From Tenacibaculum aiptasiae (lineage in GTDB: Bacteria; Bacteroidota; Bacteroidia; Flavobacteriales; Flavobacteriaceae), in contig NZ_WAAU01000008.1 in assembly GCF_008806755.1 (NCBI RefSeq), forward strand, positions 570,964 to 634,963: DNA of 64,000 bases, written 5' to 3'. The position numbers and the translations under genes were made by a program. A model generated the notes under the pieces. It was not told where the DNA came from. It worked only from the letters and a program-made list of their open reading frames with translations, and did no database searches. Below, in pieces: positions 8,838 to 19,785 of this stretch; the first letter of the stretch is position 1; the number at the start of each line of letters is the position of its first letter.

Positions 8838-10097
8838 TTACTGGTTTTTCAAGGCCTCTTTGATAGATATCTTTTTTCCATTTTTAAAAGCAACTATCCA
8901 AGCATCTTTATATCCAACCGATCTAGCTGTAGCCAAATGTTTCTTTATACCTGTCAAACTTTCTGAACTTCCATAAAAATATTTATAATAATCATCTATG
9001 ATTAAATACTTTACATTTTTTAGATTTTTAAAATTCTTTTCAGAAATAAACTTTCTTGAAGCCGCTATTTGAACTCTAAATTCTACTTTTGAACTCAATT
9101 TTTTAGCCACTACTTTTGCTGAAGGCTTTTTTACCGGTTTCTTTTCAGGAGCTTTAGCTATCACTTTTTTCGTAACGACCTTAGTATCTTTTTTAACTGA
9201 CTTTGGTTTTTGATTGACTTTTTTAGGTGTTACCTTTTGAGTTTCTTTCTTTTTTGGTGTTTCAGCAACAGTATTTACTGAACTTGAGTTATCTCTAACC
9301 CTATTCAATTTTAATATATTGATATATTTTTTAATCGCTTCTGCAATTGCTTTAGCCATTTTTATTTGCCCTGATCTTGTATTTAAAAATCTTCCTTCTT
9401 TTACATTTGTTAAAAAACCTAACTCAACTAAAACACTTGGCATAACGGTTTCTCTAAGTACTAAGAAGTTTGCCTGCTTTACCCTTCTATTATTTCTTTT
9501 TAGTGAAACAAAATTATCTTGAATCATCCCTGCAATGTTCAAACTATTGTCTAAGTTTCCTTCCTGAAGTACTGATAATCCTATTACTGATTCGGGAGAA
9601 TTAGGGTCGTAATCATAATTTTGTTTATAATTATCCTCCAATAAAATTACAGCATTCTCTCTTTTAGAAATCTCTAAATTTTCTTTGTTACCATTTAATC
9701 CTAACACAAAAGTACTTGCACCATGAGGATGTTCTTTTGTAAAAGCATCACAATGTATTGATACAAATAAATCTGCTTTTTTTGTATTCGCTATTTTTGC
9801 TCTGTTGTGTAATTCTACAAAAACATCCGTTTTTCTTGTATAAACAACATTAACATCTTTGGCTGTTAATAACTCTTTCCCTACATCTAAAGCAACGCGC
9901 AACGCTATTTTTTTTTCCCTATACCCATTTCCTATATTACCTGAGTCTTTTCCTCCATGCCCAGCATCCAAAACAACAGTATATTTTTTCTGAGCATAAA
10001 CCTCTGTATTAAAGCTTATGGAAATGAAGAATAGTATTAAAAATAAAAGAGTTTTTTTTCTAAGATTATATTTAGGTAATTTTAAGAATTGCATCAA
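8838..10097 (-). CDS. N-acetylmuramoyl-L-alanine amidase with C-terminal SPOR-like domain
   Basis: Secreted amidase_3 family enzyme (419 residues) that cleaves the stem peptide from peptidoglycan. A signal segment runs to about residue 35 (TEVYAQ). The zinc-site motifs are LDAGHGGKDSG, then REKKIALRVA, the SIHCDAF histidine and VELGFLTN with its catalytic glutamate. A Lys/Pro-rich linker (about 275-335) leads to an 80-residue C-terminal domain starting FRVQIAASRKF that resembles a SPOR peptidoglycan-binding domain. It is divergently arranged with lptD, both envelope genes, across 90 nt. Confidence 0.9.
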   Translation of the reverse strand: MMQFLKLPKYNLRKKTLLFLILFFISISFNTEVYAQKKYTVVLDAGHGGKDSGNIGNGYREKKIALRVALDVGKELLTAKDVNVVYTRKTDVFVELHNRAKIANTKKADLFVSIHCDAFTKEHPHGASTFVLGLNGNKENLEISKRENAVILLEDNYKQNYDYDPNSPESVIGLSVLQEGNLDNSLNIAGMIQDNFVSLKRNNRRVKQANFLVLRETVMPSVLVELGFLTNVKEGRFLNTRSGQIKMAKAIAEAIKKYINILKLNRVRDNSSSVNTVAETPKKKETQKVTPKKVNQKPKSVKKDTKVVTKKVIAKAPEKKPVKKPSAKVVAKKLSSKVEFRVQIAASRKFISEKNFKNLKNVKYLIIDDYYKYFYGSSESLTGIKKHLATARSVGYKDAWIVAFKNGKKISIKEALKNQ

Positions 10098-10187
10098 TAA
10101 AATTTAACTATTTTTGGTTTCTAAAATATAGGCACTCAAATAACACGCCAAAGTTTTAAATATAACACAAAAATAGTATTTATAATA

Positions 10188-12884
10188 TTGCGAGCAAATC
10201 TAACTTACATACTTTTAGCTTTCTATCTTTTTTGTTTTCAAATAAGTAATGCACAAGAGTTTGGAGATAAGGGTATTCCAGACCAAAAAGCTAAAAAAAA
10301 AGCTGTTTTAAACAATTCAAAAGATACTTTGATTGATTTAAAAAACAGAAAAGCTTTAGACATAAAAAAAGACACTATTGCTAATGATTCTATTAAACCT
10401 AAGGAAGTTATTGATGGAATCATAACGCATGATGCCGAAGATTACACCATTCAAAATGCTAAAAACAAAACTGTCACTTTATTTAATAAAGCTCGTGTTA
10501 CTTATACTGATATAGATTTACAAGCTGGTATCATAATTTTAGATTACAAAAACAATACAGTATATGCTAAAGGAATTAAAGATAGTTTAGGGTATCATCA
10601 AAGACCAGTTTTTAGACAAGGAAATCAAGAATCAGAACAAGATTCTATTTTATTTAATTTTAAAACTAAAAAGGCATTAGTATATGGTGTAAAAACTGAA
10701 CAAAGTGGAATTATAACCTATGCTCAAAAAACAAAACGTGTTAATGACTCCACTATTTATATGCGTAGATTACGTTTTACGACCTCTAAAAAGAAACGTC
10801 CAGATTATTATATTCAAACGAATAAAGCTAAATTAGTACCAGGAAAAAAAATAATTGTTGGAGGAAGTAACTTAGTTTTAGCTGATGTACCAACTCCAGT
10901 TTATTTACCATTTGCTTACTTCCCTTTAACCGATAAAAGAACTTCTGGATTTATAATTCCATCATGGGGTGATAGCAATAACCAAGGTTTCTTTTTACAA
11001 AATGGGGGGTATTATTTTGCTATAAATGATTATTTCGATTTAACACTTTTGGGAGACATATATACAAATGGAAGCTGGGGATTAAGAGCTGATTCAAATT
11101 ATTATGTTCGCTATAAATTTAGTGGTAATTTTAGTGTCCGCTTTGAAAACATTATACAAGGAATTAAAGGATTAAGTGATTTTAGTAAATCTACAAACTT
11201 TAATATTCGTTGGAGTCATTCACAAGATTCAAAATCTAATCCAAACTCACGCTTTTCAGCTTCTGTTAATCTTGGTAGTAGCACATATTATAGGCAGTCT
11301 TTAAATGAATTTAATAGCTCTCAGTTTTTAACTAATACATTAAGCTCATCTATTTCATATTATAAAAAGTTTGTTGGAACTCCTTTTAATATGAACATCA
11401 CAGCCACACACTCACAGAACACTAATAATCAATCAATTACAATGACACTCCCTTCACTTCAGGTGAATATGGACCGTATTTATCCATTTGCAGGTAAAGG
11501 AGGCGTTAAGAGAAACCCTATCCAAAAAATGGGATTGAATTATAGTTTACAAGGAGAATATAGAATTAACACCACAGATGATGAGTTTTTTACTCCAAAA
11601 ATGTTTAGAACAGCCCAGAAGGGTATCCAACATAATATAAGCACAAACACTAATATAAAAGCATTTAAATATTTTACACTATCTCCAAATGTTACCTATA
11701 AAGATGTGTGGTATTTTGACAAAATTAATAAAAGGTACGATCCTACAGCCATTAATTCTAGTGGTAATTTAGGAACTGTTGTTAACGATACTATTAGTGG
11801 TTTTAATCGTTTTCATGAATATAACTTTGGAATGTCTTTATCTACAAACATATATGGTACTTTTAAGTTTAAAAAAGGGCGATTAAAAGCTATTAGACAT
11901 ACAATTAGACCAACAATTTCTTATGGATACAGACCTAACTTTGCTCAAAATTATGATCTTCAAGTGCAACAAAGTTCTGATCCAAATGATTTATTAACTT
12001 ATTCTCCTTTTGAAAATGGAATTTATGGAACACCTGGGAGAGGCGTAACAAATTCTATTGGTATTTCTGTTAATAATGTTCTTGAAGCTAAGGTTGCTCC
12101 TAAAGACTCAGATAGTGATGAAGAGGACAAAAAAATAACCATTCTTAATAACTTAAATTTTAGCACTAGTTATAATATTGCTGCAGATAGTTTAAAATGG
12201 AGTCCTGTTAACACTAACGCTGGTACACGACTGTTTAAAGATAAATTAGCCTTAAATGTTAATGCTACATTTGACCCTTATAAAGTTAATAGTAAAGGAG
12301 AAAGAATAAATCAGTTTAACCCTGGTATTTTAAGGCTTACTAATCTAGGGGTTACTGCCAACTATACTATATCTAGTAAAGATTTCCAAAAACAAGAAAA
12401 ACAAAACAACAATAATGGTAATGGAGCTCAAGATACACCTGATGTTTTTGGTCAAAATATAAACCCTACCAATACTTTTGCTAACAACCTTCAAAATGAG
12501 CAAAACACAAACGATACAAAAACAAAAAAAACCGAATTATATAGACTAAAAATCCCTTGGACTTTAAATTTAGCATATGCTATGAATTACACCAGTAATG
12601 GGTTAACAAGTAGTATTGGAAGTAATTCATTAATGTTTAGCGGTGATGTAGAACTATCTCCTAAATGGAATGTTGGTTTTTCATCTGGTTATGATATTAA
12701 AAATAACGCTTTCACATATACCAGACTTAGCTTTTCAAGAGACCTAGACAGTTGGCGTTTTAATTTTAACTGGACACCATTTGGACCTAACACTTCATAT
12801 TACTTTTTCATAGGAGTAAAGTCTTCTGCTTTAAGCGATTTAAAATGGGACAAAAACAGACCTCCTGATAGAGTTTTATTCTAA
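10188..12884 (+). CDS. lptD: LPS assembly outer-membrane protein LptD (OstA-like)
   Basis: An 898-residue outer-membrane protein of the Bacteroidota LptD type. After a signal peptide ending ISNAQ comes an OstA/LptA-like domain (ITHDAEDYTIQNAKNKTVTL) and then a large aromatic-rich barrel region ending in DRVLF. It would insert LPS into the outer leaflet together with LptE. The start is TTG at 10188; the next in-frame ATG is far inside the domain, so TTG is the only start that keeps the signal peptide. Residues about 725-770 are a low-complexity Asn/Gln/Lys stretch, probably an external loop. ridA follows after 25 nt. Confidence 0.88.
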   Translation: MRANLTYILLAFYLFCFQISNAQEFGDKGIPDQKAKKKAVLNNSKDTLIDLKNRKALDIKKDTIANDSIKPKEVIDGIITHDAEDYTIQNAKNKTVTLFNKARVTYTDIDLQAGIIILDYKNNTVYAKGIKDSLGYHQRPVFRQGNQESEQDSILFNFKTKKALVYGVKTEQSGIITYAQKTKRVNDSTIYMRRLRFTTSKKKRPDYYIQTNKAKLVPGKKIIVGGSNLVLADVPTPVYLPFAYFPLTDKRTSGFIIPSWGDSNNQGFFLQNGGYYFAINDYFDLTLLGDIYTNGSWGLRADSNYYVRYKFSGNFSVRFENIIQGIKGLSDFSKSTNFNIRWSHSQDSKSNPNSRFSASVNLGSSTYYRQSLNEFNSSQFLTNTLSSSISYYKKFVGTPFNMNITATHSQNTNNQSITMTLPSLQVNMDRIYPFAGKGGVKRNPIQKMGLNYSLQGEYRINTTDDEFFTPKMFRTAQKGIQHNISTNTNIKAFKYFTLSPNVTYKDVWYFDKINKRYDPTAINSSGNLGTVVNDTISGFNRFHEYNFGMSLSTNIYGTFKFKKGRLKAIRHTIRPTISYGYRPNFAQNYDLQVQQSSDPNDLLTYSPFENGIYGTPGRGVTNSIGISVNNVLEAKVAPKDSDSDEEDKKITILNNLNFSTSYNIAADSLKWSPVNTNAGTRLFKDKLALNVNATFDPYKVNSKGERINQFNPGILRLTNLGVTANYTISSKDFQKQEKQNNNNGNGAQDTPDVFGQNINPTNTFANNLQNEQNTNDTKTKKTELYRLKIPWTLNLAYAMNYTSNGLTSSIGSNSLMFSGDVELSPKWNVGFSSGYDIKNNAFTYTRLSFSRDLDSWRFNFNWTPFGPNTSYYFFIGVKSSALSDLKWDKNRPPDRVLF

Positions 12885-12909
12885 ACTAGTCAATTTCTAA
12901 TAACAAATA

Positions 12910-13290
12910 ATGAAAAAAATAATTACAACAACAAAAGCACCTGCTCCTATTGGGCCATATAATCAAGCAGTATTAAGTGGTAATACACTATATACCTCTG
13001 GCCAAATTGCAATTAACCCTAAAACTGGTGAGTTAGTTCAAGACTCTATTGAAGCTGAAACTAAACAAGTAATGGAAAACATGAAAGAAGTTTTATCCGC
13101 TGCTGAAATGACTTTTGAAAATGTAGTAAAAACTTCTATTTTTATTTCAGATATGCATAACTTTTCTAAAATTAATGCTGTATACGCAGAATATTTCGAT
13201 GAAACTACTGCTCCTGCTAGAGAAACTGTTGAAGTAGCCAACTTACCTAAGTTTGTTAATGTTGAAATCAGTATGATAGCTATTAAATAA
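12910..13290 (+). CDS. ridA: RidA family enamine/imine deaminase
   Basis: A 126-residue protein with the full RidA/YjgF pattern: APAPIGPYNQAV near the N-terminus, SGQIAINPKTGEL, and the signature PARETVEVANLPK with the substrate-binding arginine near residue 105. Family members hydrolyse reactive 2-aminoacrylate and other enamines made by PLP enzymes. Length is normal for a trimeric RidA. It follows lptD by 25 nt, so it may be read through from lptD, and is closed by a strong intrinsic terminator. Confidence 0.93.
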   Translation: MKKIITTTKAPAPIGPYNQAVLSGNTLYTSGQIAINPKTGELVQDSIEAETKQVMENMKEVLSAAEMTFENVVKTSIFISDMHNFSKINAVYAEYFDETTAPARETVEVANLPKFVNVEISMIAIK

Positions 13291-13320
13291 TATTTTTAAC
13301 TATCTATTATAATATTCATT

Positions 13321-13354
13321 AGCGTTAAGAACATGATTCTTAACGCTTTTTTTT
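13321..13354 (+). terminator. Intrinsic terminator after ridA
   Basis: Perfect 11-bp stem AGCGTTAAGAA / TTCTTAACGCT with a 5-nt loop, followed by eight Ts. Confidence 0.9.
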
Positions 13355-13489
13355 AGTCTTTTCTTGAAAGTATTGCTTAAACCTCAACTATTATTATTGT
13401 TGTTTATCATATTACTTCTGTTGTTGATAGATTTATTTTGATGATTTGATTTTTATAATGCAAACTTGTAATCTATTAAAACAGAAACA

Positions 13490-14170
13490 ATGAAATATTT
13501 CTATTCAATTCTTTTGATTGCATTTTTAATGTTATCATGTAAAAACAACAAAGAAAATCAAGCTGAAAACAAAGCACCCAAAAAAGAAGTTGCTGAAGCA
13601 ACAGAAACTACCCTTTCTGGCAATAAATCAATTAACATTGATAAAAGTACTATTATTTGGAAAGGCCATAAAATATTAGGAAGCCATACAGGAGAAATTA
13701 AATTAAAGAGCGCTGGGTTAACTTTTAACAATGGAATGTTAACTAAAGGTAGTTTTATAGTAGATATGAATACAATTAAAGCTGTTGAACTTATGAAAGA
13801 TGGAGATGATGATGAAGAGGAAGAAGAAAATAATGAAGGAGAAGAGCACGATGATAGAGATGACTTAGCTAATCACTTAAAAAATGAAGATTTTTTTGAT
13901 GCTAACAAATATCCTGAAGCTACTTTTACAATTAAACAAGCTATTAAAAACGGTGATTCTTATAAAATAACTGGAGATATGACCATTAAGGGAATTACGA
14001 AAGAAATCTCTTTTAATGCTACCATTTCTGAACAAACACTAAAATCTCATCTAAAAATTAACAGAACCGACTTTGGTATAAAATATGGTTCAGGTTCTTT
14101 TTTCAAAAACTTAGGAGACAACATAATTAAAGATCAATTTGATTTAATTATTTCTTTAGTTATTGAGTAA
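13490..14170 (+). CDS. YceI family lipoprotein
   Basis: A 226-residue YceI-fold protein with a lipoprotein signal (LMLSC, cysteine at residue 17). The domain starts near residue 45 (STIIWKGHKILGSHTGEIKL) and ends with the family's DQFDLIISLVIE strand. YceI proteins are periplasmic lipocalin-like barrels that bind isoprenoid or amide lipids. Residues about 104-125 form an unusually acidic insertion (runs of D and E) in the middle of the domain. The gene stands alone, between two intrinsic terminators. Confidence 0.88.
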   Translation: MKYFYSILLIAFLMLSCKNNKENQAENKAPKKEVAEATETTLSGNKSINIDKSTIIWKGHKILGSHTGEIKLKSAGLTFNNGMLTKGSFIVDMNTIKAVELMKDGDDDEEEEENNEGEEHDDRDDLANHLKNEDFFDANKYPEATFTIKQAIKNGDSYKITGDMTIKGITKEISFNATISEQTLKSHLKINRTDFGIKYGSGSFFKNLGDNIIKDQFDLIISLVIE

Positions 14171-14252
14171 TTCTTTTTTCTTTAATTCTTGATAATTTTT
14201 AAAGATGTTGTTATTTTTTAACACCCCTTAATCCCTTTAAAAAATAACGACA

Positions 14253-14285
14253 AAAAACCGAAACTATTTGTTTCGGTTTTTTTTA
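14253..14285. terminator. Bidirectional terminator between yceI and mgsA
   Basis: Stem AAAACCGAAAC / GTTTCGGTTTT with a 5-nt loop, A-rich on the left and T-rich on the right, so it can act for the convergent yceI and mgsA transcripts. Confidence 0.88.
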
Positions 14286-14290
14286 TATAG

Positions 14291-14653
14291 TTAAACAGCT
14301 TTTATTAGTAATTCAGCTGTAGCTGGATTTGTTGCTAAAGGCACATCATGTACATCACATAAACGTAATAACATAGAGATATCTGGTTCGTGAGGGTGTT
14401 TCTCATGTGGATCTCTAAAAAACAGCACCATATTACATTTACCTTCCGCTACTCTACTGGCTATTTGTGCATCACCTCCATAAGGACCAGATAAATATTT
14501 TGTTACTTCAAAGCCTGCCTTTTCAACTTTTGACCCCGTAGTTCCTGTTGATATTAATTTTATATTCTTTTGCTGAAGAATTACTTGATTCTCATTTAAA
14601 AATTGAACCATTTCGGCTTTCTTACCATCGTGTGCTATAATTGCTATTTCCAT
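14291..14653 (-). CDS. mgsA: Methylglyoxal synthase
   Basis: Converts dihydroxyacetone phosphate to methylglyoxal, a bypass of lower glycolysis. Conserved elements are IAHDGKK at the start, the phosphate-binding STGTTGS, the catalytic aspartate in GPYGGDAQIA, and FFRDPHEKHPHEPD, where most homologues have FFWDP. I chose the ATG at 14653 (MEIAIIAHDG, 120 residues), not the longer frame from 14701, because the latter adds 16 unrelated residues and overlaps the gap terminator hairpin. It lies directly downstream of two GAPDH genes, which use the competing triose-phosphate branch. Confidence 0.92.
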   Translation of the reverse strand: MEIAIIAHDGKKAEMVQFLNENQVILQQKNIKLISTGTTGSKVEKAGFEVTKYLSGPYGGDAQIASRVAEGKCNMVLFFRDPHEKHPHEPDISMLLRLCDVHDVPLATNPATAELLIKAV

Positions 14654-14670
14654 ATAATCTATTTTAAATA

Positions 14671-14697
14671 AAAAATTCCCGCATTTGATGCGGGAAT
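14671..14697 (-). terminator. Intrinsic terminator after the first gap gene
   Basis: Perfect 10-bp stem ATTCCCGCAT / ATGCGGGAAT with a 3-nt loop; the minus strand continues with TTTTTATTT. It separates gap from mgsA. Confidence 0.85.
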
Positions 14698-14722
14698 ACA
14701 ATTTACAAAATATTTTATGCTT

Positions 14723-15721
<999 letters not shown>

Positions 15722-15810
15722 CTATTTTTGTGTTCTTATGGGGCGTTTTTTTAATTTTATACGTCCCACTTGCTTAATAAAGTGAACCTACAAATATAAA
15801 ACTTATCCGA

Positions 15811-15846
15811 ATAAAAAAACCTGATAGCTTTAAAAACTATCAGGTT
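15811..15846 (-). terminator. Intrinsic terminator after the second gap gene
   Basis: Perfect 10-bp stem AACCTGATAG / CTATCAGGTT with a 9-nt loop; the minus strand continues with a run of Ts. Confidence 0.85.
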
Positions 15847-15869
15847 AATGTTTTGAATTTAACAAATTT

Positions 15870-16886
<1,017 letters not shown>

Positions 16887-17870
16887 TTACGTGGTCATTA
16901 TATCAGAAACTCTTAAAAGTTCCTTATTAATCTCATTTTGACCTTTTATTGCTTTCTCTAAATCTATCGTTTCTATCTCATTATTGTTGAGTCCAACCAT
17001 TAAATTTGTTTCTCCATCGATTAACAACTCAACAGCTTTCACTCCCATCCTACTTGCTAAAACTCTATCAAAACAAGATGGAGTTCCTCCTCTTTGCATA
17101 TGTCCTAAAACAGATACTCTTACTTCATAGTCTTCTAAATTCTCTTCTACATAGTCAGCTAATTCAAAAACATTTTTACCTGTTTTATCTCCTTCTGAGA
17201 CTACTACAATACTTGAAGATTTCCCTGCTCTTCTACTCTTTTTTAAAGATTCTAATAACCTATCCAATCCTAAATCTTCTTCTGGTATTAAAATCTCTTC
17301 TGCACCTGCTCCAACACCTGCATTTAACGCTATAAAACCAGCGTCACGCCCCATAACCTCAACAAAAAACAACCTATTGTGTGAAGATGCGGTATCTCTA
17401 ATTTTATCTATAGCGTCTACAGCTGTATTCAAAGCCGTATCATAACCTAAAGTGTGAGTAGTTCCAAAAATGTCGTTATCAATTGTTCCTGGGATTCCTA
17501 TGATTGGGAAATTATACTCTTTATTAAACACAACCCCTCCTGTAAAGGATCCATCTCCTCCAATTACAACAAGAGCATCAACATTATTTTCTAGTAGGTT
17601 ATCGTATGCTTTTTTACGTCCTTCTTCAGTTCTAAATTCTTTAGATCTTGCAGACTTTAATATAGTACCTCCTTTATGAACTATATTGTTTACACTTCTG
17701 GCTGTTAAAGGAATCATATCTCCTTCAATCATTCCTTGATATCCTCTATATATTCCTACACATTCAGTTCTATAATAAGCACAAGCTCTAACAACTGATC
17801 TAATTGCTGCATTCATTCCTGGCGAGTCTCCACCAGAAGTCATTACTGCTATTTTTTTTATTTTTCTCAT
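16887..17870 (-). CDS. pfkA: ATP-dependent 6-phosphofructokinase
   Basis: PfkA-type kinase that phosphorylates fructose-6-phosphate. Motifs in order: TSGGDSPGMNAAIRS (ATP loop), GGDGSFTGG, GTIDNDI with the catalytic aspartate, EVMGRDAGFIAL, and LGHMQRGGTPSCFDR. From the ATG at 17870 (MRKIKKIAVMTSGG) the protein is 327 residues, the normal bacterial size. The longer frame beginning at 17915 adds 15 residues that do not look like PfkA. It is followed by a gap gene after 24 nt. Confidence 0.95.
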   Translation of the reverse strand: MRKIKKIAVMTSGGDSPGMNAAIRSVVRACAYYRTECVGIYRGYQGMIEGDMIPLTARSVNNIVHKGGTILKSARSKEFRTEEGRKKAYDNLLENNVDALVVIGGDGSFTGGVVFNKEYNFPIIGIPGTIDNDIFGTTHTLGYDTALNTAVDAIDKIRDTASSHNRLFFVEVMGRDAGFIALNAGVGAGAEEILIPEEDLGLDRLLESLKKSRRAGKSSSIVVVSEGDKTGKNVFELADYVEENLEDYEVRVSVLGHMQRGGTPSCFDRVLASRMGVKAVELLIDGETNLMVGLNNNEIETIDLEKAIKGQNEINKELLRVSDIMTT

Positions 17871-17998
17871 AAATCTCAGGTTCAAAATTAAATAAATATA
17901 GTGCTTCTCTAACAAAAAACTGCGAAATCGTTTTCGACTTTAATAGCAATTTAACGTTTGAAAATATTTAATTACATTAGCCAATAAACCAAAAAATT

Positions 17999-19726
17999 AT
18001 GACTTTAACCACTATTGATTATATAATCATTGTAGGATTTTTTATAATCTCTTTACTTATAGGAGTTTGGGCTTCTAAATCTGCTGGGAAAAATAGTTCC
18101 GAATTCTTTTTATCTGGTAGAAATATGCCTTGGTGGTTATTAGGAGTATCTATGGTTGCAACAACCTTTGCCGCAGATACTCCTGGACTGGTTACCGAAC
18201 TCGTTAGAAAAAATGGTGTTTCTGGTAACTGGGTATGGTGGGCTATGTTACTTACTGGTATGCTTACTGTATTCTTCTATGCTAAACTATGGAGAAAATC
18301 GGGTATTACAACCGATTTAGAATTTTATGAATTACGATACTCTGGTAAAACAGCTAGTTTTTTAAGAGGGTTTAGAGCTATATATTTAGGAGTTATCTTC
18401 AATATTATAACCATGGCTGGAGTTTGTTTAGCTGGAGCAAAAATTGCAAATATATTATTAGGTATTTCTCAAGGAGAAATGCTTTTATATTCTTCTATAA
18501 TTGTAGTAATTTATTCTTCATTAGGAGGTTTAAAAGGTGTCTTACTTACCGATTTTGTTCAATTTTTAATTGCTATGGTAGGTTCTGTGTGGGCTACTGT
18601 ATATATTGTAAACCTTCCAGAAATTAATGGTCTTTCTAACTTATTATCACATCCAAATGTTAGCTCTAAATTAGCAATGCTACCTGATTTTTCTAATACA
18701 GAAGCTTTAATTACATTATTTATCATTCCTTTTGCTGTTCAATGGTGGAGTACTTGGTACCCTGGAGCTGAACCTGGTGGAGGTGGTTATATTGCTCAAC
18801 GAATGCTAGCTGCTAAAGATGAAAAGAATGCTACTTGGGCTACTTTATTTTTCAACTTCGCGCACTATGCTTTACGTCCTTGGCCATGGATTATTGTTGG
18901 ATTAGCATCATTAATCATATTCCCTTCTTTAGAAAGTATGAATCAAGCCTTTCCTAGCCTAACTACAGAAATGCAAGGTCACGATGTTGGATATGCTGCA
19001 ATGATGACTTATTTACCTGCCGGTTTATTAGGTATTGTACTAACATCATTAATCGCTGCTTTTATGAGTACTATTTCTACACAGTTAAATTGGGGTAGTT
19101 CATATTTAGTAAATGATTTTTATAGTCGATTTATCAATAAAGATGCTTCAGAAAAACAAAAAGTAATCATCGGAAGAATATCAACAGTTTTATTAATGTT
19201 ATTTGCCGCTCTTTTTTCTTTTTATTTACAATCGGCAAAAGATGTTTTTGATTTACTACTTCAAATAGGTGCTGGAACTGGTTTATTATTTATTTTACGA
19301 TGGTTTTGGAGTAGAATAAATCCTTATAGTGAAATAGCTGCAATGGCTATCTCTTTCTTCATTGCTGTTTTCTTTTTTATCAATGGTAAAATGGAAACTC
19401 CAATGATTGAAATAGCTGGTTATTGGCAATTAATTATAGGTGTTTTAATTACTACTATTGGATGGGTTTTAGTTACTTTTTTAACTTCTCCAACTGATCA
19501 AAACACAATAAATAATTTTAATCAATTAATTTTTGAAGGAGAAGATAAGTTTAAAAATATTGGTGCTAAAATTGTTGGATTTACAACTGGTACTATTGGA
19601 GTGTATAGTTTTCTATTTGCAACTGGAAACTGGATTTACGGAAAAACTTTAATTGCTATTATACTCTCTGTTTTAACACTAGGTTGTATTATAGTTTTAC
19701 GTAAGATATGGAAACATATTTCTTAA
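17999..19726 (+). CDS. Sodium:solute symporter (SSS family)
   Basis: A 575-residue membrane transporter with about 13-14 hydrophobic segments and SSS-family features: an early GRNMPWWLLGVSMVATTFAA sodium-site helix, YSSLGGLKGVLLTDFVQF, and a later TSLIAAFMSTISTQLNWGSSYL helix. It would import an organic solute with Na+. The segment WWSTWYPGAEPGGGGYIAQR resembles sugar-transporting relatives but the substrate cannot be assigned. It is monocistronic, divergent from pfkA and ended by a bidirectional terminator. Confidence 0.88.
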   Translation: MTLTTIDYIIIVGFFIISLLIGVWASKSAGKNSSEFFLSGRNMPWWLLGVSMVATTFAADTPGLVTELVRKNGVSGNWVWWAMLLTGMLTVFFYAKLWRKSGITTDLEFYELRYSGKTASFLRGFRAIYLGVIFNIITMAGVCLAGAKIANILLGISQGEMLLYSSIIVVIYSSLGGLKGVLLTDFVQFLIAMVGSVWATVYIVNLPEINGLSNLLSHPNVSSKLAMLPDFSNTEALITLFIIPFAVQWWSTWYPGAEPGGGGYIAQRMLAAKDEKNATWATLFFNFAHYALRPWPWIIVGLASLIIFPSLESMNQAFPSLTTEMQGHDVGYAAMMTYLPAGLLGIVLTSLIAAFMSTISTQLNWGSSYLVNDFYSRFINKDASEKQKVIIGRISTVLLMLFAALFSFYLQSAKDVFDLLLQIGAGTGLLFILRWFWSRINPYSEIAAMAISFFIAVFFFINGKMETPMIEIAGYWQLIIGVLITTIGWVLVTFLTSPTDQNTINNFNQLIFEGEDKFKNIGAKIVGFTTGTIGVYSFLFATGNWIYGKTLIAIILSVLTLGCIIVLRKIWKHIS

Positions 19727-19750
19727 GTTTGCGCATATAACAAACAATAA

Positions 19751-19784
19751 AAAAGCTCCAAGATTTACATTTTGGAGCTTTTCT
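19751..19784. terminator. Bidirectional terminator between symporter and TPR gene
   Basis: Perfect 11-bp stem AAAAGCTCCAA / TTGGAGCTTTT with a 10-nt loop and T-rich tails on both strands, between two convergent genes. Confidence 0.88.
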
Positions 19785-19785
19785 T

